64,000 nucleotides of DNA from Perognathus longimembris pacificus. Its lineage: Eukaryota > Chordata > Mammalia > Rodentia > Heteromyidae. The stretch spans positions 18,936,073-19,000,072 of the forward strand of contig NC_063181.1 in NCBI RefSeq assembly GCF_023159225.1, in the 5' to 3' direction. Below are positions 48,414-60,233 of this stretch, piece by piece; positions within the stretch are counted from its first letter, which is position 1; each line of letters starts with the position of its first letter. The position numbers were made by a program, and so were the translations under genes. Under the pieces are notes generated by a model. That model did not search any database and had not been told where the DNA came from. It was given only the letters and a program-made list of their open reading frames with translations.

Positions 48414-49192
48414 ATTTCAGGTTGTCCCATGATTGCGAATTAGGGTCTAAATAAATGTAAAAAATTGCCCTAAGTGCAAAGTAATATCTTTCTCTCTTCC
48501 TTGCTGCATGCTACTCCAATGTGCAAGAGGAAAGTGGAAGATTCTGGGAGGACAAGGGATCATGGAGTTTTTCATCGACCTCAAAGGGTTGAACCCATCC
48601 CCATATTTTCCTAGAACATGTTTCAAAAGTCAAGAAACAAAATTTTTGTTCCTGGTTAAGTCATTTAAATTTTAAGTATCTCTTCTTTAATGTAATATCT
48701 CGAATATAATATCCATCTTATGTAGTTGCACTGAAAGCCAAAAAAAGGGGGTTCTAAAGCTCTGGCAAAATACAGGGCACACACGGGTACTGAAGACAAC
48801 ACAGATTATTGTGAAACACACAGTCCTTATGCATAGGAAAAGCTGGAAGCTGAGATGAACCTTGAAGGCATCTGGAGTTGCCAATGGCAAAAGCAGAGCT
48901 GTAGTTACAGAAAGACCTCATCCCACTCCCACTCACTCTTGTTTTCCCCCAAAATGTTAAGAAAAGCTGGGAAACATTTCCAGGTCAATCTCACATTGAA
49001 AACAAGGAGACCAAGACCTTTCTCTCAAATGCCTTGAAGTGGAAATCCAGAAAGCTATTTCCCTAGTTACTACCTTAACTCTACTCAAATCAACTTACAA
49101 GAATGAGAATGAAGACCCATTGTCATTAAAAAAAATGTCATTGAAGTTAGTCAGTAATTGTCTACCACCTAAAGTAGTCTGGATGCTATCTC
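48414..49192. other. Single-copy intron
   Basis: No element recognised. Confidence 0.4.
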
Positions 49193-49204
49193 ATGAACAA
49201 ATGG

Positions 49205-49702
49205 ACAAGAGCCCAATAGCTATACCCTTATGATCACATAAGATGATGCTAAGTGAAATGAACTCCATGTTATGGAAACGATTGTTATATCACAGTTGTA
49301 ACTACTTTCAACGTCCCATCTGTATCTGTAGCTTCTATTATTGATGATGTTCTTGTATCACCTTCCTGTGGTTGTACCTACACTATCTCTGTAATCTTAT
49401 CTGAGTATATTGGAAACCATGTATACTGGTATTAGAACTAGGAAATTGAAAGGGAATACCAAAATTGAGAGACAAAGGGTAAATTAAGACAAACAACTAC
49501 AAAAGCAATACTTGCAAAACTGTTTGGTGTAAGTGAACTGAACACCTCAAGGGGGGAAAGGGAAAGTGGGAGGAGGGAGGGGGGTATGAGGGACAAGGTA
49601 ACAAACAGTACAAGAAATGTATCCAATGCCTAACGTATGAAACTGTAACCTCTCTGTACATCAGTTTGATAATAAAAATTTGAAAAAAAAAGATTTAAAA
49701 AA
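49205..49702 (+). mobile_element. 5'-truncated LINE-1 3' UTR with TSD
   Basis: Plus strand from ACAAGAGCCCAATAGCTATA to a tail after TTTGATAATAAAAATT. G-rich tract at 49551-49600. TSD ATGAACAAATGG at 49193-49204 and 49703-49714 is perfect. Confidence 0.94.
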
Positions 49703-49714
49703 ATGAACAAATGG

Positions 49715-50035
49715 CTGCCAGTCAGGAAATCAAGATGCAACTGGTTTATACATGTAATCCTAGATACTTGGGAGATGAAGATAGGTAGATCATGGTTTAA
49801 GTCCAGACCAGAAAAGCTTTTGTTATTTAAGACCCATCTCAAAGAATATCTGAGGTATGGTAGATTATGGTCCTAGGTAGATAGGAAGAAAAGGCCAGCC
49901 AAGACAAAAATGTTAGATATTATTGAAAAGTAACTAAAGCATAGAGCACTGGAAGCATGACCAAAGTGATAGAACACTTGCCTACCAAGCTTGAAACCAG
50001 GAGTTCAAACCCAGACCTAAAGCTTCCCCTGCAAA
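49715..50035 (+). mobile_element. B1-like/ID composite SINE, old
   Basis: 7SL-like head (CATGTAATCCTAGATACTTG, ATCATGGTTTAAGTCCAG), linker, then an ID-like unit without Geo block (CAAAGTGATAGAACACTTGC, ACCAGGAGTTCAAACCCAG). The L1 above inserted at its left edge. Confidence 0.68.
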
Positions 50036-50039
50036 ACAG

Positions 50040-50112
50040 TTAAAATTATGTGTGCGTGTATTGTGTCTATGTGTGTGTATACATACACACACACACACAC
50101 ATATATATGTTG
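50040..50112. repeat. (TG)n/(CA)n stretch
   Basis: TGTGTGCGTGTATTGTG followed by TACATACACACACACACACA: a GT tract next to a CA tract, partly self-complementary. Confidence 0.85.
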
Positions 50113-50115
50113 GTA

Positions 50116-52675
50116 AAATAAGTATAATAAATATATAAAAAAGTGGCAAGCAAACTGGAAGGTAAAGTGAGCATTTTTATGTTGAAATCCACAGATAGCC
50201 AGTATCAGTCAGAGTAATGTTAGAAATTAAGGAAAGAAGTTGACAAGGACAAAAATGAAAGTTGAGAAAAATATTTTATGCTCTTCAATACAATTATGAA
50301 AGTACTACTATAGGAGAACCAGATAACTCAGGAAAATGGGACAAGGATGTAAGTCTCTGGTTTTGATAACTTTTGCTCTCCTCAGAAAGGGGATTTGTGA
50401 AAGTTAAACTCTGAACCTCTAACATAAATTGATGCAGGGTAAATTGAAGAGATTTTAAAGCTTCCTTTCCTAATCTTGAACATCTTAGCCAAGATTGATA
50501 GGCTGAGCTTGGAATGGGGAAGAGCGTGTCATACAGAGAAATATAGAAACCACAATATAAAACAGAGGGAAACATTCAAATAAATGCTTATACATTACAG
50601 CTCTTTTTGGCGCCTATTTTATCTGAATAAAATGTATTTGAGCTTCAATGCACACTTGTAATTTTGTCATATAGATTAGAGTAACACCTGTCAAATGCTC
50701 AAAGACATAAAGTACATTATACAGATTAAGTCCTCTTTTATGGGACGTAAACTTGTGAAGCACATTTTTGTTTCTCAAACAATGCCCTATGTCTAGCCAA
50801 ATGTTAAGTGATCCATGGAGTAAGTGCTATGATGAGCCATTAACAACCATCCTCTTCTCTGAAATACCGTAGTCTTCCAAATAGGAAGATTCCCCTCAGT
50901 AAAACACTGAGGCTAGGGTTACTTTCTCCCACTCTGTTAACTCAGCTTAGTCTTCATTCATGGGTTCCTACTCTGTAACATCTTCAGCTCCTTCATTTGT
51001 TCCACTAACAGCACTCTCATTTCATCACTTCCGATTTGCATTGTTTCTATTGCTTCCTGATTAGACCCCAGCCCAGTAAATGTCCTTCTGATTTCTAACC
51101 AATCCCAAGAATGAACTCAATACTCTACTACCTATGTGATTCAACTGCTCAGATTATGAATAACTCTCCATGGCAGAAGAATAGGCTTCTTAAACTTTTT
51201 CAGTCTATAGCCAATAGCACTCCAACGATCTCTCTAAATTTAAGATAATAATTCACTGTTATTCCACATAACTCTTCACCTCCAAACTTCTATCTTTCTG
51301 CTTGTCTTGTCACTCTATCTGGGAAAACAATTAGATCCCTGGTTTTGATAAGTTGATCTAATGTGGAACTCACTTCCAAAGGGACAACTCAAGTTCCGCT
51401 CTCACATCAAGGTTCTTAGCTCAAAAAAAAAGGGGGGGGGAAGGGAGAAAAGCAGCATAAAGTAATTTCTCTCCCAAATTTCAGAAATCAGACATCACTT
51501 CAATACCAATTCCATACCAACAGAATAATTAAGTCTCAGAGTATTTCTATTCATAATTCATTAGTTTTTCACTTTAAATGTGATTTTCTTGAAGAGAGGG
51601 AAAATGGTGTATTTTTAAGAAGATCCATTTTAATAGATTACATTGCAAATTAAGCAATTATGTAAAATGATTAAAAAAACAAGGACATTAGCTTTCAGAT
51701 CAGTGTACCTAATATTTTTATTACATAGGAGAACAGCTTAGGATGCTAATTTAACATATAGTGAATATACATTTTAATCTTTAAATCTTAGATCCAAGCC
51801 CAAAGATTTGCTTGATCTCAGAGTAGGGGAAACATTTAAAGACAACCAGAGAATTCATAAATACTTGGTACATGTGGTATTTTGAACAATTCTGCTGGTG
51901 CTTAAGTGGGAACAGTACATAAAATTAAAACATGTAGTGTATAGAGTTATTAATCATAGAGAAAGAAAATCCAGTGTATTGAAATCTAACATACATAAAA
52001 AGTGCTCTTGGTATTAATACTCTCAGTCTGGCCACGTCTAAGAACAAAAAGTTCCATATCTATACTTCATTTGAAGTAATGCTTTCATTTAATTGTTTGG
52101 GTCACAAACCAGGTTTCACCTAAAATCAAACTTCCAACTCTACCAAAACTCATTTTGCAAATATTGGATCACTTTATGATTTTGGCTCTAATTATCTGAA
52201 TGGCTTACGGGCTAGAAGAAGCAATGGTGGCTAACCCTGCTTTATAGCACATGAGTTATTTCACAATGTCTAAGGAGTAAAATAATGACCCGTAGAGAAG
52301 ATTAACAATTGGTTCTTCCCAATTCTCCATTATGCCATTTAAATGACGTGCTTGTACAGACCACTCGGGAGAGGCATAGTGATTTTATTGAAGACTGTCA
52401 AAGTACTACTTACTGGAGAAGTTTGCTTTGACAATAGCACACTCTTTTATAGTCTATGGAACTCAGAAATTTAAGTAATGTTTCAAGATATGGGGGGGGA
52501 ACTTGTATCATCTAGATAGTATCAACTCATAATCAACATACAGATAGAATAGACAGTTAAATTTCAAAAGCAACATTTGCAAAATTGGCATGGCAAAGGG
52601 AAAACTTGATTACATCACTAATGAAGACAGCTTTGAAACTAACTTTTTTTGTCCAATCTCATAGATCTTATACAT

Positions 52676-52711
<36 letters not shown>

Positions 52712-53900
52712 CAAACACCTCAGAGTTACATCCTTTCAAGATTGATCTGGGAGTGTGACTCTTAGATTCATGATTGACTTATCAGGAAATTATTTTTATT
52801 TAATCTTCACATTGACTTATTGTAAGGAAAAGCAAGTTTTCATCAGGCACTGGAGAAGTGTAATTTTACTAAGTCATACTCAGGGTAGCTTGACTGCAGA
52901 AACAGAAATTGAATGGGTGTGGCAAAATTCAAGGACTTGAAGTACAGCAAGTATTATTGGGCCCAATATTACACTTCAGTACTATTTAAGGACTGTAGGA
53001 GATCCTCTTCACTGTAGTTATAGCCATGCACTTGTTTTATAAAAATGATAATCTCATAATGCATTATGGTCTGCAATGTGTTGTGCATTGTTTTACTCAA
53101 AAGGTTTTCCCTCACTTGGCTCCCTATATTGAGCTACACATCCCTATATTTTAACTTTTCCCTAAATGTAACTTATGTTCCCAAATAGAACTAGGAAGGT
53201 TGTTTGATTTCTACACATTTGGTGTATGTTCCTCAGTAAAGTCAACTGAAAGCCAAGTGCCACACACCCCTTGGCCCTTGGCCACTTTTTCCACGAGTTA
53301 AATAAACCACTGCAGTCTGCTTCCAGCCAGGGGCACTTTAAGTGGAACTCAGGAGACTGTCACAGCGCGTTAAATAAAAAACTTCTTCAGGAGTTCAAAA
53401 TTCTCCTAAGTGTTGTTATGTCAGATATGAACTTTTAAAGTAAATACACACTCTTTAGCAGAATCTGCTGGGAAGGAGCACATTTAGGACCGAGAACTCT
53501 TTGAAAATCCAAACGCCTTCCAAAGCATCTCAGCACCATGTTTTAAGTCAAAATTATTACGTGCCTCATATTTGAAAACAAAGTAATCCAAATTGGGAAG
53601 AGTATGCCTTAGGTTATTTTTTACTTTTTTTCTTTTTACCAAAGTTTACAAATGTTGAGTTCACAACACTGAAAAATAAAAGCCTAGTTTGATGGTGAGC
53701 TAAATGACTGTAATTCTCCACTTCTAATCAACCCGAAATCCCTAAAACCCAGTTACTGGATTCCCTAAGCGTTTAATAAAATAGCGCCCAGCTCCAGGTA
53801 CTCGTACAACCTGAACACCCCAGCAAAGGGTTGACTCAATATCCTTGTGTCCCAAGAAAGAATGAGCCAAAACAAGAAACACGAGCATTTATTTTCCGGA
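50116..53900. other. Single-copy intron near exon 1
   Basis: No mobile element recognised except a G/A low-complexity run at 51421-51445 and a (GA)n tract at 52679-52708. The low repeat content over 3.8 kb, compared with the rest of the intron, is where I would look first for conserved VEGFC enhancers (inference only). Confidence 0.45.
52679..52708. repeat. (GA)n microsatellite
   Basis: About fourteen GA units. Confidence 0.95.
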
Positions 53901-54321
53901 TCCGAATGGAAATGTCTCCAGAGGCAGGCTTCACCGCGCCCTTGACTCCCCCCTCTGCCCTGACCCCCACCCCCACACCCCAGGCCACTTTGAAAGCGAT
54001 CCTGGGATCTCAGTCACTAGACACAGTGTAACGCGCTTTGCTCCTGTGTCACTTTTCGCCCATGTAACTTGCTATCTGGTAACAACTTCCTATTTACAGT
54101 GCGGGAGGGCGGGGGAGAAAGAAACACTTTCTAAAGCCTCAACTTTGGATCCACCGCACAGCAAGCATACAAACCCTCCGGAGGGTTTCCAGTACTCAGG
54201 AAACCCGCACACCAGTTCTTGTGCAGCCTGCAACACAAATGGGCCCTGACCTGGGGTGGGGGCGGGGGGAAGCAGGAGGAGGGGTAGGGGTCCCCAGATC
54301 CGCAGGGGTGCAAGCACCTAC

Positions 54322-54468
54322 CTTGACCTCGCCGGCGTCGGGCTCCGCGTCGGAGTAGCCTAGTCCCGACTCCCAGGCGGCGGCGGCGGCGGGCGCCTGG
54401 CGCGGACCGGGCAGCAGCGCAGCGGCGAGCAGCGAACACGCCAGGGACCAGAAGCCCAGCAAGTGCAT
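54322..54468 (-). CDS. VEGFC: VEGFC coding exon 1 (signal peptide and propeptide start)
   Basis: This is the first coding exon of vascular endothelial growth factor C, the secreted ligand of VEGFR-3 (and, when fully processed, VEGFR-2) that drives growth of lymphatic vessels. The 147 nt encode 49 residues beginning MHLLGFWSLACSLLAAALLP: a short N-terminus, a leucine/alanine-rich hydrophobic core and an Ala run near residues 26-31, as expected for a signal peptide cleaved near residue 31. An acidic stretch with SDAEPDAGE follows, the start of the N-terminal propeptide. The ATG at 54468-54466 has a good context (ACC before it, A at -3), and no ATG occurs in the next 580 nt upstream. The exon ends AAG at 54322, followed by a strong GTAGGT donor, in phase 0, and joins exon 2 at 1605. 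Compared with human VEGF-C as I remember it, residues 7 and 32 are Trp rather than Phe and the last two residues are Val-Lys. Confidence 0.95.
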
Positions 54469-55270
54469 GGTGGACGCCGGGCCCGGGGAATGAGTGGGGC
54501 GGCCGGTGGGCTGGCGGGGGCAGGGCGGGGGGCGTGGCCGCCCGGCGAGGTTGGAGGTTCCCCTCCTGGCTCGTCCTTTTCCACCCCCCCGGGGGGTCTC
54601 CTCCCGGGGCGCCCCCCGCCCCCCTGGGCGAGCCGGAGGCGGCGGGAGCCTGGCGGGAGCTCGGGGGTCCCAACTTTGGCAAATCTTCGTCTTCGCGGCC
54701 GGCAAGACCCGGGAGAGGCGAGCGGGCGTCAGGTAGCGAGCCTCGCGGGAAGCCGGCCGGCCCCGCTCCCCAGCGATCCCCCGCAGCCCGAGTGCCCCTC
54801 CGCCCTCCGCTTCCGCGAAGTGAAAGAAGCCGGGCTAGCGGGAGCGGTGCCGGCGTGGCCGGGGGCGGGAGGAGGGCGGCGGGACGCCCGGCGACGGCGG
54901 GGCCCGGGAGCTCCGCGCGGGGCTGGAGCCTCCGGAGCACGCGGGGCAGCGCGGTGGCGGCGACGGCGGGGCCCGGGAGTTCCGCGCGGGGCTGGACCTT
55001 CCCGAGCGCGCGGGGCAGCGCGGTGGCGGCGGCGGGCGCTGGGGCAGGGCATGACTGATGCGCCCTCTGCCTGCGCTTATGTGAGAGAAAGCGGCCGAGG
55101 GAGGGCGCGTGCCGAGCCCGGCTGCCCTCCCCTCTCACTTTCCCTCGGAAGCTCTCCCTGCAGCTCCCACTTCCCTCGCCTCCTCCCCTGGAGGCCCTCC
55201 CTCCCTCCCTCCCCGTCCTGGGAAAGGGGGTGGGAGTGAGGCGGTGGGGTGGGGGTGTGCTGGAGAGGTG
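54469..55270 (-). promoter_or_regulatory. VEGFC: VEGFC 5' leader and CpG-island promoter
   Basis: Sequence upstream of the VEGFC ATG is extremely GC-rich with dense CpG. The island begins inside intron 1 near 54240 and fades near 55270. GC boxes (Sp1/KLF-type) are seen at 54496-54502, 54523-54530 and 54862-54870. No TATA box is evident, as expected for this class of promoter. The leader has no ATG from 54469 to about 55049. The transcription start cannot be read from sequence; a leader of several hundred nt, as I recall for human VEGFC, would put it near 54.9 kb, close to a 69-bp tandem duplication. Long open frames on both strands here reflect the rarity of AT-rich stop codons, not genes. 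Confidence 0.85.
54891..55028. repeat. 69-bp tandem duplication in the VEGFC promoter
   Basis: Two adjacent 69-bp copies, 54891-54959 and 54960-55028, differ at only five positions by eye (about 93% identity). Each contains GGCGGGGCCCGGGAG and ends GCAGCGCGGTGGCG. They lie 423-560 bp upstream of the VEGFC start codon, at or near the likely transcription start region, so any factor-binding site in the unit is present twice. Confidence 0.92.
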
Positions 55271-56585
55271 CAAGTTCACTTTCAGGGCTGGGGATCCAAC
55301 AGATACCGTACTTGGCCAAGTTGGAGAAGAGAAGAGTGGGTATGGTTGGGTGAGAGAGAGCTGGGTCTTTTGTCCTTGGTCACTCCAGGCTCTCTTGGCA
55401 TGCCACGCCCTCTGCGCCCTGCATATTTTGGAAACTGTCTTGAGCTCTGAAAGTTTCAAGTCATCTTGGATTCACCCTCCCCACCCCTTTCTCTTTGGCT
55501 TGTTCTCTCTCTGTCTCTACCCCCCCCCACACACACACACACCTTTCCTCCCTGCCTCTGCCCCAACCCCCTTTTCTCCTCCCTCCCCCTCTCCTGGGGA
55601 ACTTGGAGTTGCTGGATGAAGCCACAAGACTACAAGACTTGTGGGAATCAAATGCTGCCTGTTGGGACAGATGCGAATGACCCTTCTGGAATCTTCAACT
55701 TCCGGCAGATGAAGAGCAGTGCTAGAATCCTCCTGGAGAGAAAAGAAAACACAGGGTCAAGTTTCTGGGAGAAGTTGAGTTTACAAGAGAAAGAAGATCA
55801 TAAACAGGGACAATGACATGTGTTAAGCATATTCCAGGAAGGAGATGACTTTGGCAGAAAAATAACTGTTTCCCAGCTGGAAAAATTGTGCTGTGACACT
55901 GGTGGCATCCTTGGGGTAAGGGGCGACCCAACATGCAGAACAGGAAAAGTCTCACTTTTACACTCCCCTCCAACTACTTTACTTACACTGACATAAAAGG
56001 CTTAGAAATTAGAACATGAAAATCCCATAAGGTTTATAAAATCTTAGATGGAGAAGAGACTTTATGTGGTTCAAATCTTTAGAAACTTTGGAGCTCTTCT
56101 TACCTGTATTTACTTGTGAAGACTTAATATGCAGCTTACAGGCTGTCCAATCCCTTTAGTGTATGTCAGCTTTGCTGAAAAGTGTTTCCTTCCATCTAGC
56201 CCACTGCCTGTGACTTCTAGAGTTTGTAGGCAATAGCTAGTCTAACTTCCACATATAAGTTCCTCAAATTCACTGAAAACTGTCACGTTTTCACTGTGTT
56301 AGCTTTCTTCCCAGAAAAAAATATCTACTTTTCTCTCCACATGACAACACACCAGCTTCCTCTCATCAGTCATACTGTATGTTTACATTTGTGAAATACA
56401 CTGCTAAGACCATGGCTCAGTACTTAAAGTCCTCCACCAAAGCATGCAGAGAATGAGTTCCCTTATACAGACAGCATGCAATTGTTGATGTAGTCTTGGA
56501 TCAAGTTTATTTTCTGGCAGCCAAATCATTGTTGACTCAAACTACTCTTAAGTCAACTAAACTCCACCAGAAAAAAAAAAATTTA
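55271..56585. other. Upstream flank of VEGFC
   Basis: GC content falls from the CpG island. A C run followed by (CA)n lies at about 55519-55542 inside a pyrimidine-rich tract (55480-55600). Open frames here are artefacts of low-complexity sequence. No gene recognised. Confidence 0.5.
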
Positions 56586-56822
56586 TTACTTTTGCCCCAC
56601 CCTGGGGCTTGAACTGAGGCACTGTCCCTGAGTCTCTTTGTGCTCAAGGCTACTACACTACAACCAGAGCAAGAGCTCTACTTCCAGATTTTTTTTGAGC
56701 AGTTTATTGAACATAAGAGTCTCATGAACTTTCTTGCCCAGGCTGGCTTCAAAGAGCAATCCTCAGATCTCAGCCTCCTGTGTAACTAGAATTACAGGCG
56801 TGACCCAACAGTGCCTAGCTGC
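56586..56822 (-). mobile_element. B1-like/Geo composite SINE
   Basis: Minus strand: Geo-like tail at the left (GGGGCTTGAACTGAGG, CACTGTCCCTGAGTCTCTTT with the Geo extra block, GTGCTCAAGGCTACTACAC), then a 7SL-like head (TGCCCAGGCTGGCTTCAAAG, CTCAGCCTCCTGTGTAACTA). Confidence 0.85.
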
Positions 56823-59800
56823 ACCAGAATTTCTTCATGTGTATTATTATAGTCAGTCACATCGTATTATTCTGCATTTGTGGGATTGGCTCACTATGTC
56901 ACTATGACATTTTCATTTGTCTTTTGTAAATTCACTCCTTTGTCATAGCTTATTGGGATAGTTTCTTCACATGCTAAGCATATAGTTCCTCTGTGTGTTT
57001 CCCTGTTGTAGGTGTATTTATCAATTTGCCACATTTGTTGTCTTCAGACCTTGATACAGTTATGGAAAGGGAACAGTCAAGGACCATGTGAGAAGATTTA
57101 TACAGAAGTTGGAGTTCCCTTGCAACCTTGCCACAGAACAGTGATTCTCAACTTTGAACTCCAGAGTTCGCTTCACTGCACCATTAGAATGCATTCTGGT
57201 CCTTCTCTTCCTGGGGACTCTTGAGTACAACCACCTGCTGCCTCCAGAGTCAAATCAGAGATAAGTTGTATGAAATCAAGAACAGAAGTTATTCAGTGTG
57301 GCCACTCTAGGAAGAAAGAGGAGAACCAGAAGCCTAAGGAAGGCCTTGATTCAGGCTACTGAGAAGAACCTCATGTATAATCAAGAAGTCTCAGTCAAAT
57401 TGAGATCCGATTGGTAATAGCTGTAGGAAGGGAGTTCCCTTGGGCTCCTGGAAACTCAATATCAAAGAATAATTGAATGCCCTTCAATTCCTGCATGAGT
57501 TGATTGCTTCCACTTTGGGTGGCTAGGATGGACAAAGCCTTTGTTGCCATTTTGGCAGATGGCTCTCTCCCATGGGGAACAGCCATGACAGGTTGATCTC
57601 CCTGTAAGACATACTGTTCCTGGAATCTTGAACACATCCTAGTTATTCTTAATGTCTTCAGCATTGAAGAGGCTTTTGCAGACACTGAATTTTACTGTTG
57701 TGTTATTTATTTGTCATTCTGTTATGCTTATGATGATGTAGATTTCAAAAATATAACCAGGCTTTCTTTGTGGTCATATACATGGCTGAAAATTTGGGCT
57801 AGTTGTGTGTGTGGTTTTTGTTAGGTATTAATTTTGAACATATACTGTATAATATTTTAATATTGTATATGAATGACTATGAGAGTCTACAATTATTTTT
57901 TCTCCTTGATGCTGTGTCTTTATGATCTAAATTTTCTTTTTATTACCTTATAATTTCCAGTTATAAAATTATGGGTTTTGTTCTGATGTTAAAATTGTAG
58001 GCTTTCAGAACTAAGACAGTTGGTGAATGTGACTTAGATAAAACTAAAAACCATTCATGCCAACATGATTTAAGGTTTTATTTTGGATACAATACGATTG
58101 AAATCAGGTAATAAAATTTACCCTTTGCTTCACGAAATGCCAACAATTCAATGTGTTAAAATAATATTCTCGTCGCTTATCTACACCATTTTATTCATTA
58201 CAACCTTCATTTTACTCTGTCAAAAAACCCTTAAAATCTGTACCATACTCTTTCCCCAACCTTAAAACTACTTAACTCCAACCCCAAGCCTGTTTGTTAA
58301 TCTGCTTCCAATTTATCCTGAGACAGTGGTAAGACCGTTACATTCCATGACCTGGTACATTCCATCACTGCTGTAACTTTTACTAAATTCATGTTTTGTT
58401 TATTGATAGGTTTTCTGCAGATATTTTGGAAATGTCCCACTCTAATCTGGTCAGTCAGTATTGGTCTTACTGCTCAAATGCAGGACCGTCAATTCAACCA
58501 TTTGTACCTCTGTGACTACAAGGATGGAATACAACTTGAATTAAAATTAGTCCTGAATCCTTTCCGTCAAGCTACCAAAAGATCGCTGTATTTTACTCCT
58601 TAAGATACCATTTCAGGGTTCTTTGGAATTATTTGATCAGATATGAAACATTACCAATAGCCTTGCTTTATGTCAGTGCTCTGTTCACTTTTTCATTTGG
58701 GAGTTACTAGCAAGTTCAGAAGGCAGAGTGTAAAGTAAAAACCCTGTTATAGCAATTCCTTGAGCTCGCCCTGAGGGCTAGATGCTCACAGAGTGTCACC
58801 TCAGACTGACTTTCAGTTTATGAAAAGCTTATAAAACTTTCTGAGTCTTGTTTAGTCTATGAAACAACGTGCGTAAAAGAGAACTCTAATCCAAACGTTC
58901 CACCCTCCAAAACCTACAATTTTATCAGTATTTTCACTGCAGGTCAGATAACTACCAAGGGGCTGAATGCATGATGAGCATAAACTCATCGCTGCTTCCG
59001 GCCATTCTACCTCCAGTCCGAATTTGCACTTTAACCAATGCACGTGACTCTTTAAATGGAATCATTTTACCAATGGTATTGGGGAATTTCAGTGGACATA
59101 TAAAAAAAAAAAACTATTCATTTAAGAGAGGGCTTAAAATAGAAAGTGAATAAACCTATGTCCTCCATGTTACGATTGATCTGAGCAAGCTAACAAAAGA
59201 AATTGAGACTCTACAATTGTTGCAGTGTCTCTTCCACAAGGGAGAGAAATGAAAGTTGTGAAGGTCACTTCTATATTGAATCTTAGCATTCTTCTCCCAT
59301 CATAGGGCCATGTAGGTCACGGCATTTTTTTCTGAGTACCTTCCTTCTCTTGCTATCAAGCAGGAACACTGAAAGCTCAAATGACTCTTGAAATCAGCCA
59401 AGTTAGAATAAACTCTTTCAAGTGGATTTTAAACCCTGGGTATAGTCTGAGCTAAGAGTTTCCAGTGCTGTGAAGCATAGGTAAAAATGTACAGAACAGT
59501 TTCTATTGGTTCTAGGAACATATAATTCAAGGTCACTGCTCTCTTTTGATTTATATGTGATTAGAATTTTCATATGTGATAAAATGGGATGGAAAAAGCA
59601 ATGCAATTACTTCATGTTATTGCAAACAAAGAAGACCACAAATCTATAACAAAATCAGAGGAATGTAGACAAACTTTTTAGAAGCTATCTACCAAGACCA
59701 AAAAAGAGCTTCCTTGGAGACCTAAGGAGAACGCTCTTTGCACAACTTTAGAAACTACTCAGACATAGACCATGGAATAGCTGGAACCCCAGATTCTATC

Positions 59801-60180
59801 TCACTTTCTCCAAATAGCTGTAAGTCAGGGAAATAGACTTAATAAACATGTAAAATCTAGAAGGGAAAATTGGCCTACTGCCAGACTCCAAACTCTCATT
59901 GAACAAAACTACACATAAACAAGGAAGCAGGCAATCAATGAAGCTACTAAGTGTGATTCAAACACTCATTTTTTATTAACCCTTCAGTTCCCACAGAGAC
60001 TGTAACTATTGAAAGGTGCATTGTAAAGGCTTGATTGATATTGTCTCTATTCTATGAAGCAGAAGCCCTGCTGCCATTGACACAATGTGCCCTTCTCAGA
60101 TTTCATCTGTTTATGTGGTAGCAATTGCACAATACACAGTCAGACTTCTGTTTCATCCAAGATCTCTAATCTTTATATCA
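56823..60180. other. Upstream flank, mainly single-copy
   Basis: A 96-codon minus-strand open frame at 57395-57685 is noted under findings. No other gene-like signal or repeat family recognised. Confidence 0.45.
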
Positions 60181-60189
60181 TTCCTGGGG

Positions 60190-60233
60190 AGTGTGTGTGT
60201 GTGTCTGTGTGTGTCTGTGTGTGTGTATGTGTT
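60190..60233. repeat. (GT)n microsatellite with CTGT interruptions
   Basis: GT units broken by TCTG at two places. Confidence 0.92.

Larger units (their letters stand above)
1606..54321 (-). other. VEGFC: VEGFC intron 1
   Basis: This 52,716-nt intron joins coding exons 1 and 2. The donor is AAG|GTAGGT at 54321 and the acceptor is TTTTTTGGACAG at 1606. A very long first intron is normal for VEGFC in mammals. It is filled with SINEs, L1 fragments and microsatellites in both orientations, listed separately, with AT-rich single-copy DNA between. I found no further exon, RNA gene or recognisable coding sequence inside it. Conserved enhancers may be present but cannot be recognised without alignment to other species. 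Confidence 0.93.

Noticed and set aside
54463..55239. 258-codon plus-strand open frame in the CpG island, possible divergent gene
   Set aside because: Composition-driven like the minus-strand one; no recognisable domain, and its duplicated part simply reflects the 69-bp tandem DNA repeat.
54131..55459. 442-codon open frame on the minus strand across the CpG island
   Set aside because: It is in a different frame from VEGFC exon 1 and rich in Ala, Arg, Pro and Gly, as expected when stop codons are rare in GC-rich DNA. Equally long open frames exist on the other strand.
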